A DNA stretch of 64,000 nucleotides, taken from the NCBI RefSeq assembly GCF_016403105.1, contig NZ_CP046155.1, forward strand, positions 2,757,906 to 2,821,905, in the 5' to 3' direction. This stretch comes from Leptolyngbya sp. BL0902. GTDB taxonomy: Bacteria > Cyanobacteriota > Cyanobacteriia > Phormidesmidales > Phormidesmidaceae. The notes beneath the pieces were generated by a model. That model saw only the letters and a program-made list of their open reading frames with translations, was not told where the DNA came from and did not search any database. The translations under genes and the position numbers were made by a program. This document shows, one piece after another, positions 8,341-17,900 of this stretch (position 1 is its first letter; each line of letters starts with the position of its first letter).

Positions 8341-8991
8341 AGCGGGAACGTCTTCCTTAAATGTCGTTGATCACTGTCATACGTGCGTTGATTCGCCTTC
8401 TATTTATAGGACGTTTCTAGGGCGTAATGAGAGTGATTTGCGGAGGCTGTGCCCTGGGCCAATCTCAGCCCTAGGGCTGTGGATAGGGGTGCAGCGGACA
8501 ATATGACGGCTAAAACCTACGTGAAAATACGGGCACACCAGGGCCAAGATCACTCAGGAGATCTCATTTTTGCTCTATCCACATCCTGCATCGGCTCTCC
8601 ATTGGTGAGGGCGGAGCTAGATTTCGACCCTGTTCATCTGATTTTGGACAGATCTATTGATGAGTTTTTAGAATCAGAAATGAATTTCACATAAGAAAAT
8701 TAAAATTATTTATCCCCTAGGCGAAAGGGCCTCAAGCCCGATATGATGGGCGGTTGCAAAAATTGAGTTAGGATCACCCGCCAGTATTTTTTGCCGCCAG
8801 AGATTTATCCCACGGATCTTCCCCGGATTCGCAACCTAGGATCTTCGTGCTAAGTTACGTTTCGACAAAAAGCCGAGAGTAAACCTTTGTAACGGATCCG
8901 TGCCGCAAGGTTGTCCTGTGAAACCTGTCCTGTCGCCCCTATGGGCTCCGGGATTGAGCACCGTCCTCCCTGTTGATCTCTTCTGGTGTAT
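8341..8991. other. Long non-coding region between purM and rlpA; candidate structured 5' leader
   Basis: About 650 bases lie between the divergent purM and rlpA genes. No convincing gene is present; an 81-codon frame at 8449-8694 has no coding character. The part near rlpA can fold: CACGGATC at 8811-8818 is perfectly complementary to GATCCGTG at 8895-8902, enclosing 76 nucleotides, and AACCTT/AAGGTT pairs nearby (8883-8912). The region should contain both promoters and probably a long rlpA 5' UTR. I do not recognise it as a specific riboswitch. An AT-rich patch at 8675-8715 could hold promoter elements. Confidence 0.45.
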
Positions 8992-10011
8992 ATGAAACAG
9001 TCTGTATTGGGTGGGTTAACGGCTGCCGTTATCCTGTCCGCCTTTGGAGCACCGTTGCCCAGTTACGCACAATCCGCCGACGATCTGCGTCGAGCCTCTG
9101 AGTCTGAACTTGATTCTTTCCTAGCGTCCGCTGCCTCAGGTCTTTCCGAGTCCGCTACAACGGCCCCAGAAGCCGATATCTCCGCCACCGAGGCGAGCGA
9201 TGTCTCAGGTTCCAATCTTTCCAATTCTCGTCAACGCTTTTCTGAAGACCTAGTGGCCATTTTGCCCCACGCCCTGGATACCAACCAGGCAGCTACGGTC
9301 TACCTGCGCTCTATCCCGGTGATGACCTTGGTTGGCGATGAACTCGCTACCCTGGGTGAATCCAAGGAAACCCACAGTGCCCCCACGGAGGGCGATCAGG
9401 ATCCCGTAAATCGGGCCAACGAAATTGTGGATCGGCTACTGGCCTTGGCCGAAACCGAAGACCCCGCCAACATTGAAGCCCGCTGGCTGGCCGATCAACA
9501 AGCCTTTGTGGTGGCCTGGGACGAGGAAGTGCTGGTGACGGTCAACGATCAAACCATCCTGCCCGACACCACCCAAAACCCCGCCGAAGATGTGCTGCAA
9601 ATGGCCAACCGGATGCGGCGACTGTTGGGCAATGCCCCCGCCCTCAGCCGCGTGGAGGGAATGCCTGAACCCGTGCGGCCTGCCCCGGCGGCTCCCCAGG
9701 TGGGCATTGTCACCAGTACCCTCACCGGAACCGCCTCCTGGTATGGGCCTGGGTTCCACGGTCGGCGCAGCGCCAGCGGTGAGGTGTTTAACCAAAACGA
9801 CCTGACGGCGGCTCACCGTACCCTGCCCTTCGGCACCCGTGTGCGCGTTACCAACCTGCGGACGGGCCAGCAGGTGATCGTTCGCATCAACGACCGTGGC
9901 CCCTTCAGCCGTGGCCGCATCATTGACCTCTCTGCCGCAGCGGCGGGCCAAATTGGGCTGCGGGCCAGTGGAGTAGGCCAAGTGCAAATTGAGGTGTTGT
10001 CCAATCCCTAG
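8992..10011 (+). CDS. rlpA: RlpA-like septal ring lytic transglycosylase / double-psi beta-barrel protein
   Basis: A 339-residue exported protein. The N terminus is a signal peptide (MKQSVLGGLTAAVILSAFGA, cleavage near PSYAQS). A variable Ser/Asp/Glu-rich region of about 210 residues follows. The last 95 residues are an RlpA double-psi beta-barrel: TGTASWYGPGFHGRRSASGE, then LTAAHRTLPFGTRVRVTNL and VRINDRGPFSRGRIIDLS. The His and Asp in these last motifs correspond to catalytic residues of Pseudomonas RlpA, which cleaves peptidoglycan lacking stem peptides. No SPOR domain is present, unlike the proteobacterial enzyme. An in-frame GTG two codons earlier (8986) is an alternative start. It probably acts in cell-wall remodelling in the periplasm. 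Confidence 0.9.
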   Translation: MKQSVLGGLTAAVILSAFGAPLPSYAQSADDLRRASESELDSFLASAASGLSESATTAPEADISATEASDVSGSNLSNSRQRFSEDLVAILPHALDTNQAATVYLRSIPVMTLVGDELATLGESKETHSAPTEGDQDPVNRANEIVDRLLALAETEDPANIEARWLADQQAFVVAWDEEVLVTVNDQTILPDTTQNPAEDVLQMANRMRRLLGNAPALSRVEGMPEPVRPAPAAPQVGIVTSTLTGTASWYGPGFHGRRSASGEVFNQNDLTAAHRTLPFGTRVRVTNLRTGQQVIVRINDRGPFSRGRIIDLSAAAAGQIGLRASGVGQVQIEVLSNP

Positions 10012-10277
10012 CCGGGGTGAGGTCGGATCGCCTTAAATTCGGCCCTGCTCTAGCTCTTTTCTTTTATTTTCAAGGTTGATTTTCAATGATGCCCTGCGGT
10101 TCTCCGTGGGGCTTTTTTGATGGCTTGGTAGACAGGCGACGGTTATCCAGGCCGCTATCTGTGGCCAACAATAATCTGATAGGCTATGGACTTTGGCTGA
10201 CAGTGGCCAGATGTTCATCTGTCACAGGGCTGGCCCACGAAAACGGTACTGGAGCGAAGACGGAGAGAGCGCAGGTG

Positions 10278-11876
10278 GTGCGAATACTGAAGACGGTGGA
10301 CGGACTGACCTGTTATTTGGCCCAAAAACGCCAGGGCCGAACGGGGGCGCTCACGGTGGGCCTAGTGCCAACCATGGGTGGCCTCCATGCAGGGCATCGT
10401 AGCCTGATGGAGCAGGCGCGGCGGGAGAACGATCTGGTGGTGGTCAGCATTTTCCTCAATCCCATCCAGTTTGCGCCGGGGGAGGATTTGGCCCGCTATC
10501 CCCAAACCCCCAGCCAAGACCTACAGCTTTGCGAACAGGTGGGGGTGGATGCGGTGTTTATGCCCACGCCCCAGGTTCTCTACGGCAGCGATAGCCCAGC
10601 CTCGGCAGGGTTAACCCAGGTGGTGCCTCCGGCGGCGATGATGGCGGTGCTCTGCGGCCCCCATCGTCCGGGCCATTTTGAGGGGGTGGCCACGGTGGTG
10701 ACAAAGCTGCTGAGTTTGATACGCCCGGATCGGGCCTACTTTGGCCGCAAGGACGCCCAGCAGTTCGCCATCATCAAGCGCCTTGCCCAAGATCTGAACC
10801 TGCCCACTCAAATTGTTGGTTGCCCCACTGTGCGCGAAGACAGCGGCCTCGCCCTCAGTTCCCGCAACGCCTACCTGAGTGAGGCGGAACGGGAGGAGGC
10901 CACCGTGCTGCATCGGGGGCTGAGGGCGGCTCAGGCAAAGTTTAAGGCCGGGGAACGCTCTAGCCTCGCGCTGATTGCAGCGGTCGATCAAACCCTGTGC
11001 CAGGTGCCAGCGGTGCAGCCCCAGTATGTGGAACTGGTGCATCCCGAAACCCTGGTGCCCTTGGATCGCATCGAATCCACGGGACTGCTCGCCATTGCCG
11101 CCTATCTGGGCCAAACTCGGCTGATTGACAATATTTTGCTGCGCCACCGCCAGCCCATTGTGGCCATTGACGGCCCCGCCGGAGCCGGGAAGTCTACCGT
11201 GGCGCGTCAGGTGGCCAAGCGTTTGGGCCTGCTGTATTTAGACAGTGGGGCGATGTATCGAGCGATTACCTGGAAGGCGCTTCAGCAAGGGCTAGACCTC
11301 CAGGACGAGGTGGCCGTGGCCGAACTGTTGCAGGACTGCGACCTCAAACTTGCCGCCTCTGGGGATGCCCCTGCCTTTGCCGCCTATCCCAGCCGGATTT
11401 GGCTCAACGGTGAGGAAGTGACGGAACTGATCCGCCAGCCCAGCGTCACCGCCCAGGTCTCCACCATTGCCGCCCAGCCCATTGTTCGCAAGGTGCTGCT
11501 GAAGCAACAGCAACAGTACGGCGTGGCCGGGGGCGTGGTGATGGAAGGGCGCGACATTGGCACCCAGGTCTTCCCCCAGGCGGAACTGAAGATTTTCCTC
11601 ACCGCTTCGGTGGCGGAACGGGCGCGCCGTCGTCAGCAGGATCTCAAAGCCCAGCAGCAGCCCATCGAAAGCCTCGCCGCCCTAGAACGTGCCATTGATG
11701 ACCGCGACCGCAAGGACAGCACCCGCCGCGTGGCTCCCCTCAAAAAGGCCGAGGATGCTGTGGAACTGATCACCGATGGTCTCACCATTGATCAGGTGGT
11801 CGATAAAATTGTCCTGATGTACGAGGACAGGGTTGGAGGCGTACCTATCCCTGAAGGGACTAACGGCCAACGCTAG
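10278..11876 (+). CDS. panC/cmk: Bifunctional pantothenate synthetase / cytidylate kinase
   Basis: A fusion of about 532 residues characteristic of cyanobacteria. Residues about 1-280 are pantothenate synthetase, which joins pantoate and beta-alanine with ATP: LVPTMGGLHAGHRSL, the nucleotide-binding HAGH motif, FGRKDAQQFAIIK, and DSGLALSSRNAYLS. Residues about 290-525 are CMP kinase: the P-loop IDGPAGAGKSTVA, then YLDSGAMYRAI and MEGRDIGTQVFP. I start at GTG 10278, giving the MRILKTV-type N terminus, with a GGAGAG sequence about 15 bases upstream. The open frame continues to 10086 but that part is not family-like; GTG 10275 is an alternative. The fusion couples coenzyme A and pyrimidine nucleotide supply on one polypeptide. 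Confidence 0.95.
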   Translation: MRILKTVDGLTCYLAQKRQGRTGALTVGLVPTMGGLHAGHRSLMEQARRENDLVVVSIFLNPIQFAPGEDLARYPQTPSQDLQLCEQVGVDAVFMPTPQVLYGSDSPASAGLTQVVPPAAMMAVLCGPHRPGHFEGVATVVTKLLSLIRPDRAYFGRKDAQQFAIIKRLAQDLNLPTQIVGCPTVREDSGLALSSRNAYLSEAEREEATVLHRGLRAAQAKFKAGERSSLALIAAVDQTLCQVPAVQPQYVELVHPETLVPLDRIESTGLLAIAAYLGQTRLIDNILLRHRQPIVAIDGPAGAGKSTVARQVAKRLGLLYLDSGAMYRAITWKALQQGLDLQDEVAVAELLQDCDLKLAASGDAPAFAAYPSRIWLNGEEVTELIRQPSVTAQVSTIAAQPIVRKVLLKQQQQYGVAGGVVMEGRDIGTQVFPQAELKIFLTASVAERARRRQQDLKAQQQPIESLAALERAIDDRDRKDSTRRVAPLKKAEDAVELITDGLTIDQVVDKIVLMYEDRVGGVPIPEGTNGQR

Positions 11877-11886
11877 CGATCCCCAT

Positions 11887-11910
11887 AAATCCCCCTTAAA
11901 AAGGGGATTT
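11887..11910. terminator. Hairpin after panC/cmk (interspersed-repeat type)
   Basis: AAATCCCC...GGGGATTT is a near-perfect inverted repeat ten bases after the panC/cmk stop. The same sequence type is scattered between genes in many cyanobacteria. It could end the transcript but lacks a long T-tract, so it may be a mobile-repeat remnant. Confidence 0.5.
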
Positions 11911-11952
11911 GGAATCCAGTTTCGCTCAATACCCCCATGCTAAGTAGCCAGA

Positions 11953-11974
11953 GGGTTGAGCGGAGTCGAAACCC
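11953..11974. repeat. Short interspersed hairpin repeat
   Basis: GGGTTGAGCGGAGTCGAAACCC can fold on itself (GGGTT...AACCC) and matches a widespread cyanobacterial intergenic repeat containing GAGCGGAGTCGAA. It lies between panC/cmk and aroE. No function is implied. Confidence 0.5.
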
Positions 11975-12040
11975 AGAGCCAAAATTAATTTTAATTTAGC
12001 CATTCTACCTACGCCTGATTCTCTTGTTTTTCAGATTCCT

Positions 12041-12904
12041 ATGACGATTACTGGAACGACTCGACTGCTTGGTATTATTGGCGATCCGGTGGCCCATTCT
12101 CTGTCTCCGGTGATGCACAATGCGGCCCTGGCGGAACTGGGGGTGGACTATGTCTACGTGCCGTTTCCCGTGCAGGCGGACGACTTGGCGGCGGCGGTGC
12201 AGGGTTTGGCGGCGGTGGGCGTGCAGGGATTTAGCATCACCATTCCCCACAAGCAGGCGATTTTGCCCCTCTTGGCCACCGTAACGCCGGAGGCCCAAGC
12301 GGTGGGGGCGGTGAATACCGTCTGGCGCACGGAACAGGGCTGGGCGGGTACGAATACCGACGTGGCGGGCTTTATGGCCCCCCTGCAAGGACGGGACTGG
12401 TCAGCGGCGCGGGCGGTGGTGTTGGGCAATGGCGGCGCGGCGCGGGCGGTGGTCGCAGGCGGCGGGCAATTAGGGCTGAATAAGGTTCAGGTGGTCGGAC
12501 GCAATCGGTCTAAATTAGCCGACTTTGAGGCAAGCTGGGCCAGTTCTCCCCTTAAACCGCCGCTATCTGTCCATGGCTGGGATGAGTTGCCGCAGCTATT
12601 GCCCCAGGCGGATTTGGTCATCAACACCACGCCGATTGGGATGCACCACACCGCCGCCCAAACCCCGTTAGAGGCCGCTGAACTGGCCCTGATTCCCGAT
12701 CACGGTCTGGTCTATGACCTGATTTATACCCCTCGTCCCACTCGGTTGCTCACCCTGGCGGCAGAACGGGGGCTATCCACCCAGGACGGCCTAGAAATGC
12801 TGGTTCAGCAGGGAGCCATTGCCCTAGCGCAGTGGCTCCAGCAGCCTGTTCCCGTAGACACTATGCGGCGGGCCTTGGTGGCTTGGCTGGATCGGTCGCC
12901 CTAG
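12041..12904 (+). CDS. aroE: Shikimate dehydrogenase
   Basis: A 287-residue AroE of normal length. It reduces 3-dehydroshikimate to shikimate with NADPH in the chorismate pathway, in the cytoplasm. The N-terminal substrate domain shows LGIIGDPVAHSLSPVMHNAA, then the ITIPHKQ motif with the catalytic Lys, and TNTDVAGF. The cofactor domain has VVLGNGGAARAVV and VVGRNRSKL. Later INTTPIGMH and YDLIYTPRPTRLL are both typical, as is the final DGLEMLVQQGAIALAQW. The ATG at 12041 fits the family start. It stands apart from other aromatic-pathway genes. Confidence 0.97.
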   Translation: MTITGTTRLLGIIGDPVAHSLSPVMHNAALAELGVDYVYVPFPVQADDLAAAVQGLAAVGVQGFSITIPHKQAILPLLATVTPEAQAVGAVNTVWRTEQGWAGTNTDVAGFMAPLQGRDWSAARAVVLGNGGAARAVVAGGGQLGLNKVQVVGRNRSKLADFEASWASSPLKPPLSVHGWDELPQLLPQADLVINTTPIGMHHTAAQTPLEAAELALIPDHGLVYDLIYTPRPTRLLTLAAERGLSTQDGLEMLVQQGAIALAQWLQQPVPVDTMRRALVAWLDRSP

Positions 12905-13039
12905 CCTGTCTGAATCGTGACATCCAATCACGACGCCCGCTTGCGGTAATCGATCATGGTAGCTATTCCCGGCCATTTCCCGATGACCCAAAACAGCGTT
13001 ACCCTAGTAGCGGCTTATGTTGAAGGGGCGAGGAAAACA

Positions 13040-13468
13040 ATGGTCTTCCGCAGCATTGTGACGGGCGTTTTGGTAGCGATGCTCTGGCTGTTGAGCGGTT
13101 GGGGACTGACCGCCGAAGCCCTGACGCCCATTGATCTGAGCGATATCGCCTACAAGCCCTGCCCACCGGAATATGCCGATGGCATGGTGGCGGCGGGGTC
13201 AATCCAGCAAGCCAACTGCTTTTTGATTACCGGGAAGGCGATTAACCGTTCCGGCAAACCCGTGCTGGACGTGGATATTTTTGGCCGCATCTACGACGCC
13301 GACGATAATCCCGTCATGCAAAACCGCACCCGACTGGGCGGCATTCCCGAAGTGCTCCCCGGTGAAAGCGAGTTTGAAATCCGCATTTCCGTAGCGGCCA
13401 ATCAACCGGAACCCTTGCAACTTAAGCAGTTCAAGGCATCCGGCTTTGCGGCCATGGTGCGTCGATAG
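13040..13468 (+). CDS. Small exported protein of unknown function
   Basis: I start at ATG 13040, preceded by a GGGGCGAGGA Shine-Dalgarno-like stretch; the frame is open to 12956 but the extra residues look non-coding. The 142-residue product begins with a signal peptide (hydrophobic residues about 5-24, cleavage near AEA). The mature part starts with a conserved-looking ...YKPCPPEYADGMVA segment and has a second Cys (QANCFLI), so a disulfide is possible. The remainder reads like a beta-sandwich: ITGKAINRSGKPVLDVDIFG..., resembling FxLYD-type domains that describe modified intrinsic strands. Periplasmic or envelope location is inferred; the function is unknown. Confidence 0.75.
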   Translation: MVFRSIVTGVLVAMLWLLSGWGLTAEALTPIDLSDIAYKPCPPEYADGMVAAGSIQQANCFLITGKAINRSGKPVLDVDIFGRIYDADDNPVMQNRTRLGGIPEVLPGESEFEIRISVAANQPEPLQLKQFKASGFAAMVRR

Positions 13469-13591
13469 GCCGCCTTCGGGAACCTTGTGCTAGAAGAAAA
13501 TTGCTAGTCTAGTCCATCTACTTTTAAGACTTTACTCACCAGTTTAGTTTCTGCCGTAAGATGGGGTGGTGCCATTTCCCCTCCATAGCCT

Positions 13592-14872
13592 ATGGTTTCC
13601 GTCCCTTCTTATTTTTCCTGGCGTATCCCCGGAGCCATAGCGGCCTGCTCAGCGCTCAGTGTTGCCTGTAGCCGTCCCACGCCCCAGATGATGGCTCCCC
13701 CTGCCGTGCCCGTGCAGGTGCAGATGTTGCAGTCGGCTCCTCTAGCAGAAAGCTCTGAGTTTATCGGTGCCCTAGAGGCCGAGCAGCGGGTCATTTTGAG
13801 GCCCGAAGTGGCGGGGCGGATTAGCCAGGTGCTAGTGGCAGCGGGGGCAGCGGTTAATCCAGGCCAGCCCATTGCCCAGCTTCGAGCCGACCAGGCCCAG
13901 GCCCAGGTGGCGGGGGCAGCGGCGGCGGTGCAGTCGGCGCAGTTTGGCCAACAGGCGGCCCAGGCCCAGATTGACGCCGCCCAGGCCCAGGTAGATCGGG
14001 CCAATGCGGAGGTGCAACTAGCCCAGGTAGACTTCAGCCGTACCGAACGGCTGGCCAGTCAGGGGGCTCTCAGCCGTCAGAATTTGGATGAGGCACGCAA
14101 TCGCCTGGAGGTGGCCCAGGCCACCCAGCGACAGGCCACCGAAAACCTCCGCGCCGCCCAGGCCCAACTGGCCCAGGCCCAGGCTGTCGTCAGTCAGGCC
14201 CAGGCCCAGGTCAACGTCAGCCAAGAATCCTTGGGCTTTACCCAGGTGACGGCTCCTGTGGCAGGTATTGTGGGAGACGTCCCTGTGCGGGTGGGGGATT
14301 TTGTCAGTGCAGGGGAAACCATCACTACCATCATCCAAAACCAAGAGCTATTCTTGCGAATTCAGGTGCCTACGACGCGGGCGAACCAGCTACGCCTAGG
14401 CCTGTCGGTCGAGTTGATTGATTCGGCTACCGGATCGCCCCTAGGCACGGGTAATATCAGCTTTATTGCCCCAGAGGTAGACGAGGCCGCCCAGGCGGTG
14501 CTGGTGAAAGCCCGTTTCCCCAACGGTGGGGGCCAATTGCGGGATGGCCAGCGGGTACGGGCCCGGATTATCTGGAACCAAACTCCAGCGCTGTTGCTGC
14601 CCACGGTGGCGGTGTCTCGGTTGGCGGGGCAAAACTTTGTGTTTGTGGCCGAAGATCGCCCCACGGAAGACGGCCAAACCCAGATGGTGGCCAGCCAGCG
14701 CCCCGTTACCCTTGGTTCCATCCAAGGCAACAGCTACCAGGTGCTAGGCGGGCTTCAGGCTGGGGAGAACATTATCATCAGCAACATTCTCAAGCTTCAA
14801 GACGGCGTGCCCATCGCCCCTGAAGCTGCCGCTGCCACCTCCTTGGCCCCTGCGCCTCAAACGCCCCAGTAG
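13592..14872 (+). CDS. RND efflux periplasmic adaptor (HlyD/AcrA family)
   Basis: A 426-residue membrane-fusion protein. The N terminus has a hydrophobic signal ending in SVAC, a lipobox, so it is probably a lipoprotein. A split lipoyl domain flanks the hairpin: EAEQRVILRPEVAGRISQVLVAAGAAVNPGQPIAQL on one side and GFTQVTAPVAGIVGDVPVRVGDFV on the other. Residues about 95-205 form the alpha-helical hairpin, extremely rich in AQAQ. Beta-barrel and membrane-proximal domains follow. It lies 32 bases before the RND pump gene, which it would couple to an outer-membrane channel. No TolC-like gene is present in the window, so the channel must be encoded elsewhere. Confidence 0.93.
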   Translation: MVSVPSYFSWRIPGAIAACSALSVACSRPTPQMMAPPAVPVQVQMLQSAPLAESSEFIGALEAEQRVILRPEVAGRISQVLVAAGAAVNPGQPIAQLRADQAQAQVAGAAAAVQSAQFGQQAAQAQIDAAQAQVDRANAEVQLAQVDFSRTERLASQGALSRQNLDEARNRLEVAQATQRQATENLRAAQAQLAQAQAVVSQAQAQVNVSQESLGFTQVTAPVAGIVGDVPVRVGDFVSAGETITTIIQNQELFLRIQVPTTRANQLRLGLSVELIDSATGSPLGTGNISFIAPEVDEAAQAVLVKARFPNGGGQLRDGQRVRARIIWNQTPALLLPTVAVSRLAGQNFVFVAEDRPTEDGQTQMVASQRPVTLGSIQGNSYQVLGGLQAGENIIISNILKLQDGVPIAPEAAAATSLAPAPQTPQ

Positions 14873-14904
14873 CGGTCTCCGTCCCACCTTTTTCCTAAAC
14901 CTCC

Positions 14905-17900
14905 ATGGCAATCTTTTCCCTGGCCGAGCCCTTCATTCGCCGTCCGGTCTTTACGACCGTCTGTACCCTGCTGATTGTGCTGGTGGGGGCCGTGGCTATT
15001 CCCCTGCTGCCCATCGAACAATTGCCGGAAATTGCGCCCCTGCAAATTCAGGTATCCGCCAACTACAGCGGGGCCGATGCCGAAACCGTGGAAAGCGCCG
15101 TCACCACCGTCCTAGAGCGGGAAATCAACGGGGTGCAGGGGATGGACTACATTACCTCCAGCAGCACCAACACCGGGCAGAGCAGCATCAACGTGGTGTT
15201 TCAGCCCGGACGCAACCCCGACATTGCCCAGGTCAATGTACAAAACCGGGTGTCAAAGGCCGAGCCCCTCCTCCCCACCGAGGTGACTCAACTGGGGGTC
15301 ACGGTGGATGCCCAGTCCCCCAGTATCCTGCTGGTCTACCGCTTTTTTACCGACGACGACCGCTACGACGCCCTGTTTCTCAACAACTACGTCGATCAGT
15401 TCGTGCTGGACGAAATCAAGCAGATTAACGGCGTCGGCAATGCCCAAGTGTTTGGGGCGGGGCGCTACGCCATGCGCATCTGGCTTGATCCACCTGCCCT
15501 GGCGCGGCAGGGGCTCACCCCCCAGGATGTGATCAACGCCCTGCGGGAACAGAACGTGCAAATTGGCGGTGGAGCCATTGGCGCACCCCCCACACCGGGC
15601 AATCAAGACTACCAGCTCACGGTGCGGCTCCCCAGTCGATTGGCAGAAGCCTCCGAGTTTGAAGACCTGGTGGTGCAAGTGGGGCAAGATGGCACCCTTA
15701 TCCGCCTGGGGGATGTGGGTCGGGCCGAGCTGGGATCGGAAAGCTATAGCTTTGACGTCAAAACCGGGGACAACCTGGGGGCAGGGCTGCTGGTCTACCA
15801 GTTGCCGGGGAGCAACGCCCTGGAGGTGGCCACGGCGGTGCGGGATCGGCTGGCGGAACTGCAAGGCCGCTTTCCCCCTGGGCTGCGGGCCGAATTGGTG
15901 TTTGACACCACCGACTTTGTCAAGGTGTCGCTGCGGGAGGTGCTGATTACCCTAGCCCTGGCCGTGGGGCTGGTGCTGCTCATTTTGTTTATTTTCTTGC
16001 AGGACTGGCGGGCCACCCTGATTCCGGCCATCGCCATTCCGGTGTCGTTGATTGGGGCCATGGCCTTTTTGCTGATCTTTGGCTTTTCCATCAATACCCT
16101 GACGCTGTTTGGCTGCATTTTGGCCTCCGGCTTGGTAGTGGATGATGCCATCGTGATTGTGGAGGCCATCGCTGCCAAAATTGACCATGGCCTGACCCCG
16201 CGCCACGCCGCCCTTGAGGCTATGCGGGAACTGTCTGGAGCCGTGGTGGCCACCTCCCTGGTGTTGATGGCGGTGTTCATCCCCGTGGCCTTCTTCCCCG
16301 GCAGTACGGGCAAAATCTACCAGCAGTTCGCCCTCACCATCGCCTTCACGGTGCTGGTGTCCACGTTCAATGCCCTCAGCTTTTCTCCGGCCATGTCGGC
16401 CCTGCTGTTGCGGCCTCGCCCACCGGAGGGCTATGGGGGGCCGCTGCTGTCTGGGGCCTTCGACCGCTTTAACCGAGGGCTGAGCTGGACGGTGGAGCGC
16501 TATCGGCGGGTGGTGGAGGTCTTATTGAGGCTGCGCTACGGGATTTTGGGGGTCTTTGTAGCGGGGCTGTTTCTCACCCTGTTTATGTCGCGCCTGGTGC
16601 CCACGGGGTTTGTGCCGGAGGAGGATCAGGGCTTTTTCCTCGGCATTGTGCAGGCTCCCGACGGGGTTTCCCTGGAATATACCCAGCGGGTGATGGCCCA
16701 GACCAACGCCATTATTTCCCAGTTCCCCGAAGTCGAGAGCACCTTTTTGATTAGCGGCTTTGGCTTTGATGGGCCGTCCCCCAACCGAGGAGTGTTTTTT
16801 GCCACCCTCGCCCCCTGGGATCAGCGGCGGGGGCCAGCGTCTTCGGTGATGGGTCTGTTGCCCCAGGTCAACGGCGCTCTCCAGGGCATTCAGGAGGCGA
16901 TGGTGATTGCCTTTAATGCGCCCCCCGTTCCTGGCTTTAGCCCCACGGGTGCCTTAGAGATGCAGCTCCAAGACCGCAGTGGCAACCAAATGAGCATTGC
17001 GGAATTTCTGGGCAACACCTACGAAATCATGGGACTGGCCAACCAGTCCCCCGCCTCCATGGGGGTGTTCACTCAGTTCACCGCCAGCTCACCCCAAATT
17101 CAACTGGATGTGGATCGAGATCGGCTGAAGGCGCTGGATGTAGACGTGGATGCGGCCCTCAATACCCTCAGCACCTACCTGGGCTCCCGCTACGTCAACG
17201 ACTTTACCTTTGATGGCCGCAACTACCGGGTCTACGTGCAGGCCGATGCTCCCTTCCGCAGCAACCCCAACCACATCAACGATCTCTATGTGCGATCCAA
17301 CCAGGGCAGTATGGTGGCCCTGGGAGAAGTGGTGCGCCAGCAAGAGGTGGTGGGGCCAGCCACCATCAACCACTTCAACCTGCTGCGGTCAATCAAACTG
17401 GAGGGCTTGCCTGCCCCTGGGGCCAGCACCGGGCAGCTCATTCAGGCCATGACCGAGGCCCACGCCCAGGCCGCTCTGCCCGTGGTAGGGATGGCATGGC
17501 AGGGCACCGCCAAGGAGGAAATTGCCTCCGGTGGCTTGGCGGGGATTATCTTTGGCCTGGGCATTGTGGTGGTGTTTTTGGTGCTGGCCGCCCAGTACGA
17601 AAACTACGTTGACCCGATCATCATTCTGCTGACGGTGCCCCTGGCCATCCTGGGGGCGCTCACCTTCCTCTACCTGCGCGGGCTAGACCTGAATGTCTAT
17701 GCCCAGGTGGGGCTGGTGATGCTGATCGGCCTTGCCAGCAAAAACGCCATCCTAATTGTGGAATTTGCCAACCAAGCCCGCAGCGAAGGGATGGGCATCT
17801 TCCCCGCCGCCATCAGCGCCGCCGAGCAGCGGTTTCGCCCCATCATCATGACCGCCATTTCTTCCCTGGTGGGCTTCTTCCCCCTGCTGATTGCCACGGG

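Noticed and set aside
8449..8694. 81-codon open frame in the purM-rlpA gap
   Set aside because: Composition and codon use do not look coding, no ribosome-binding site, and no recognisable motif.
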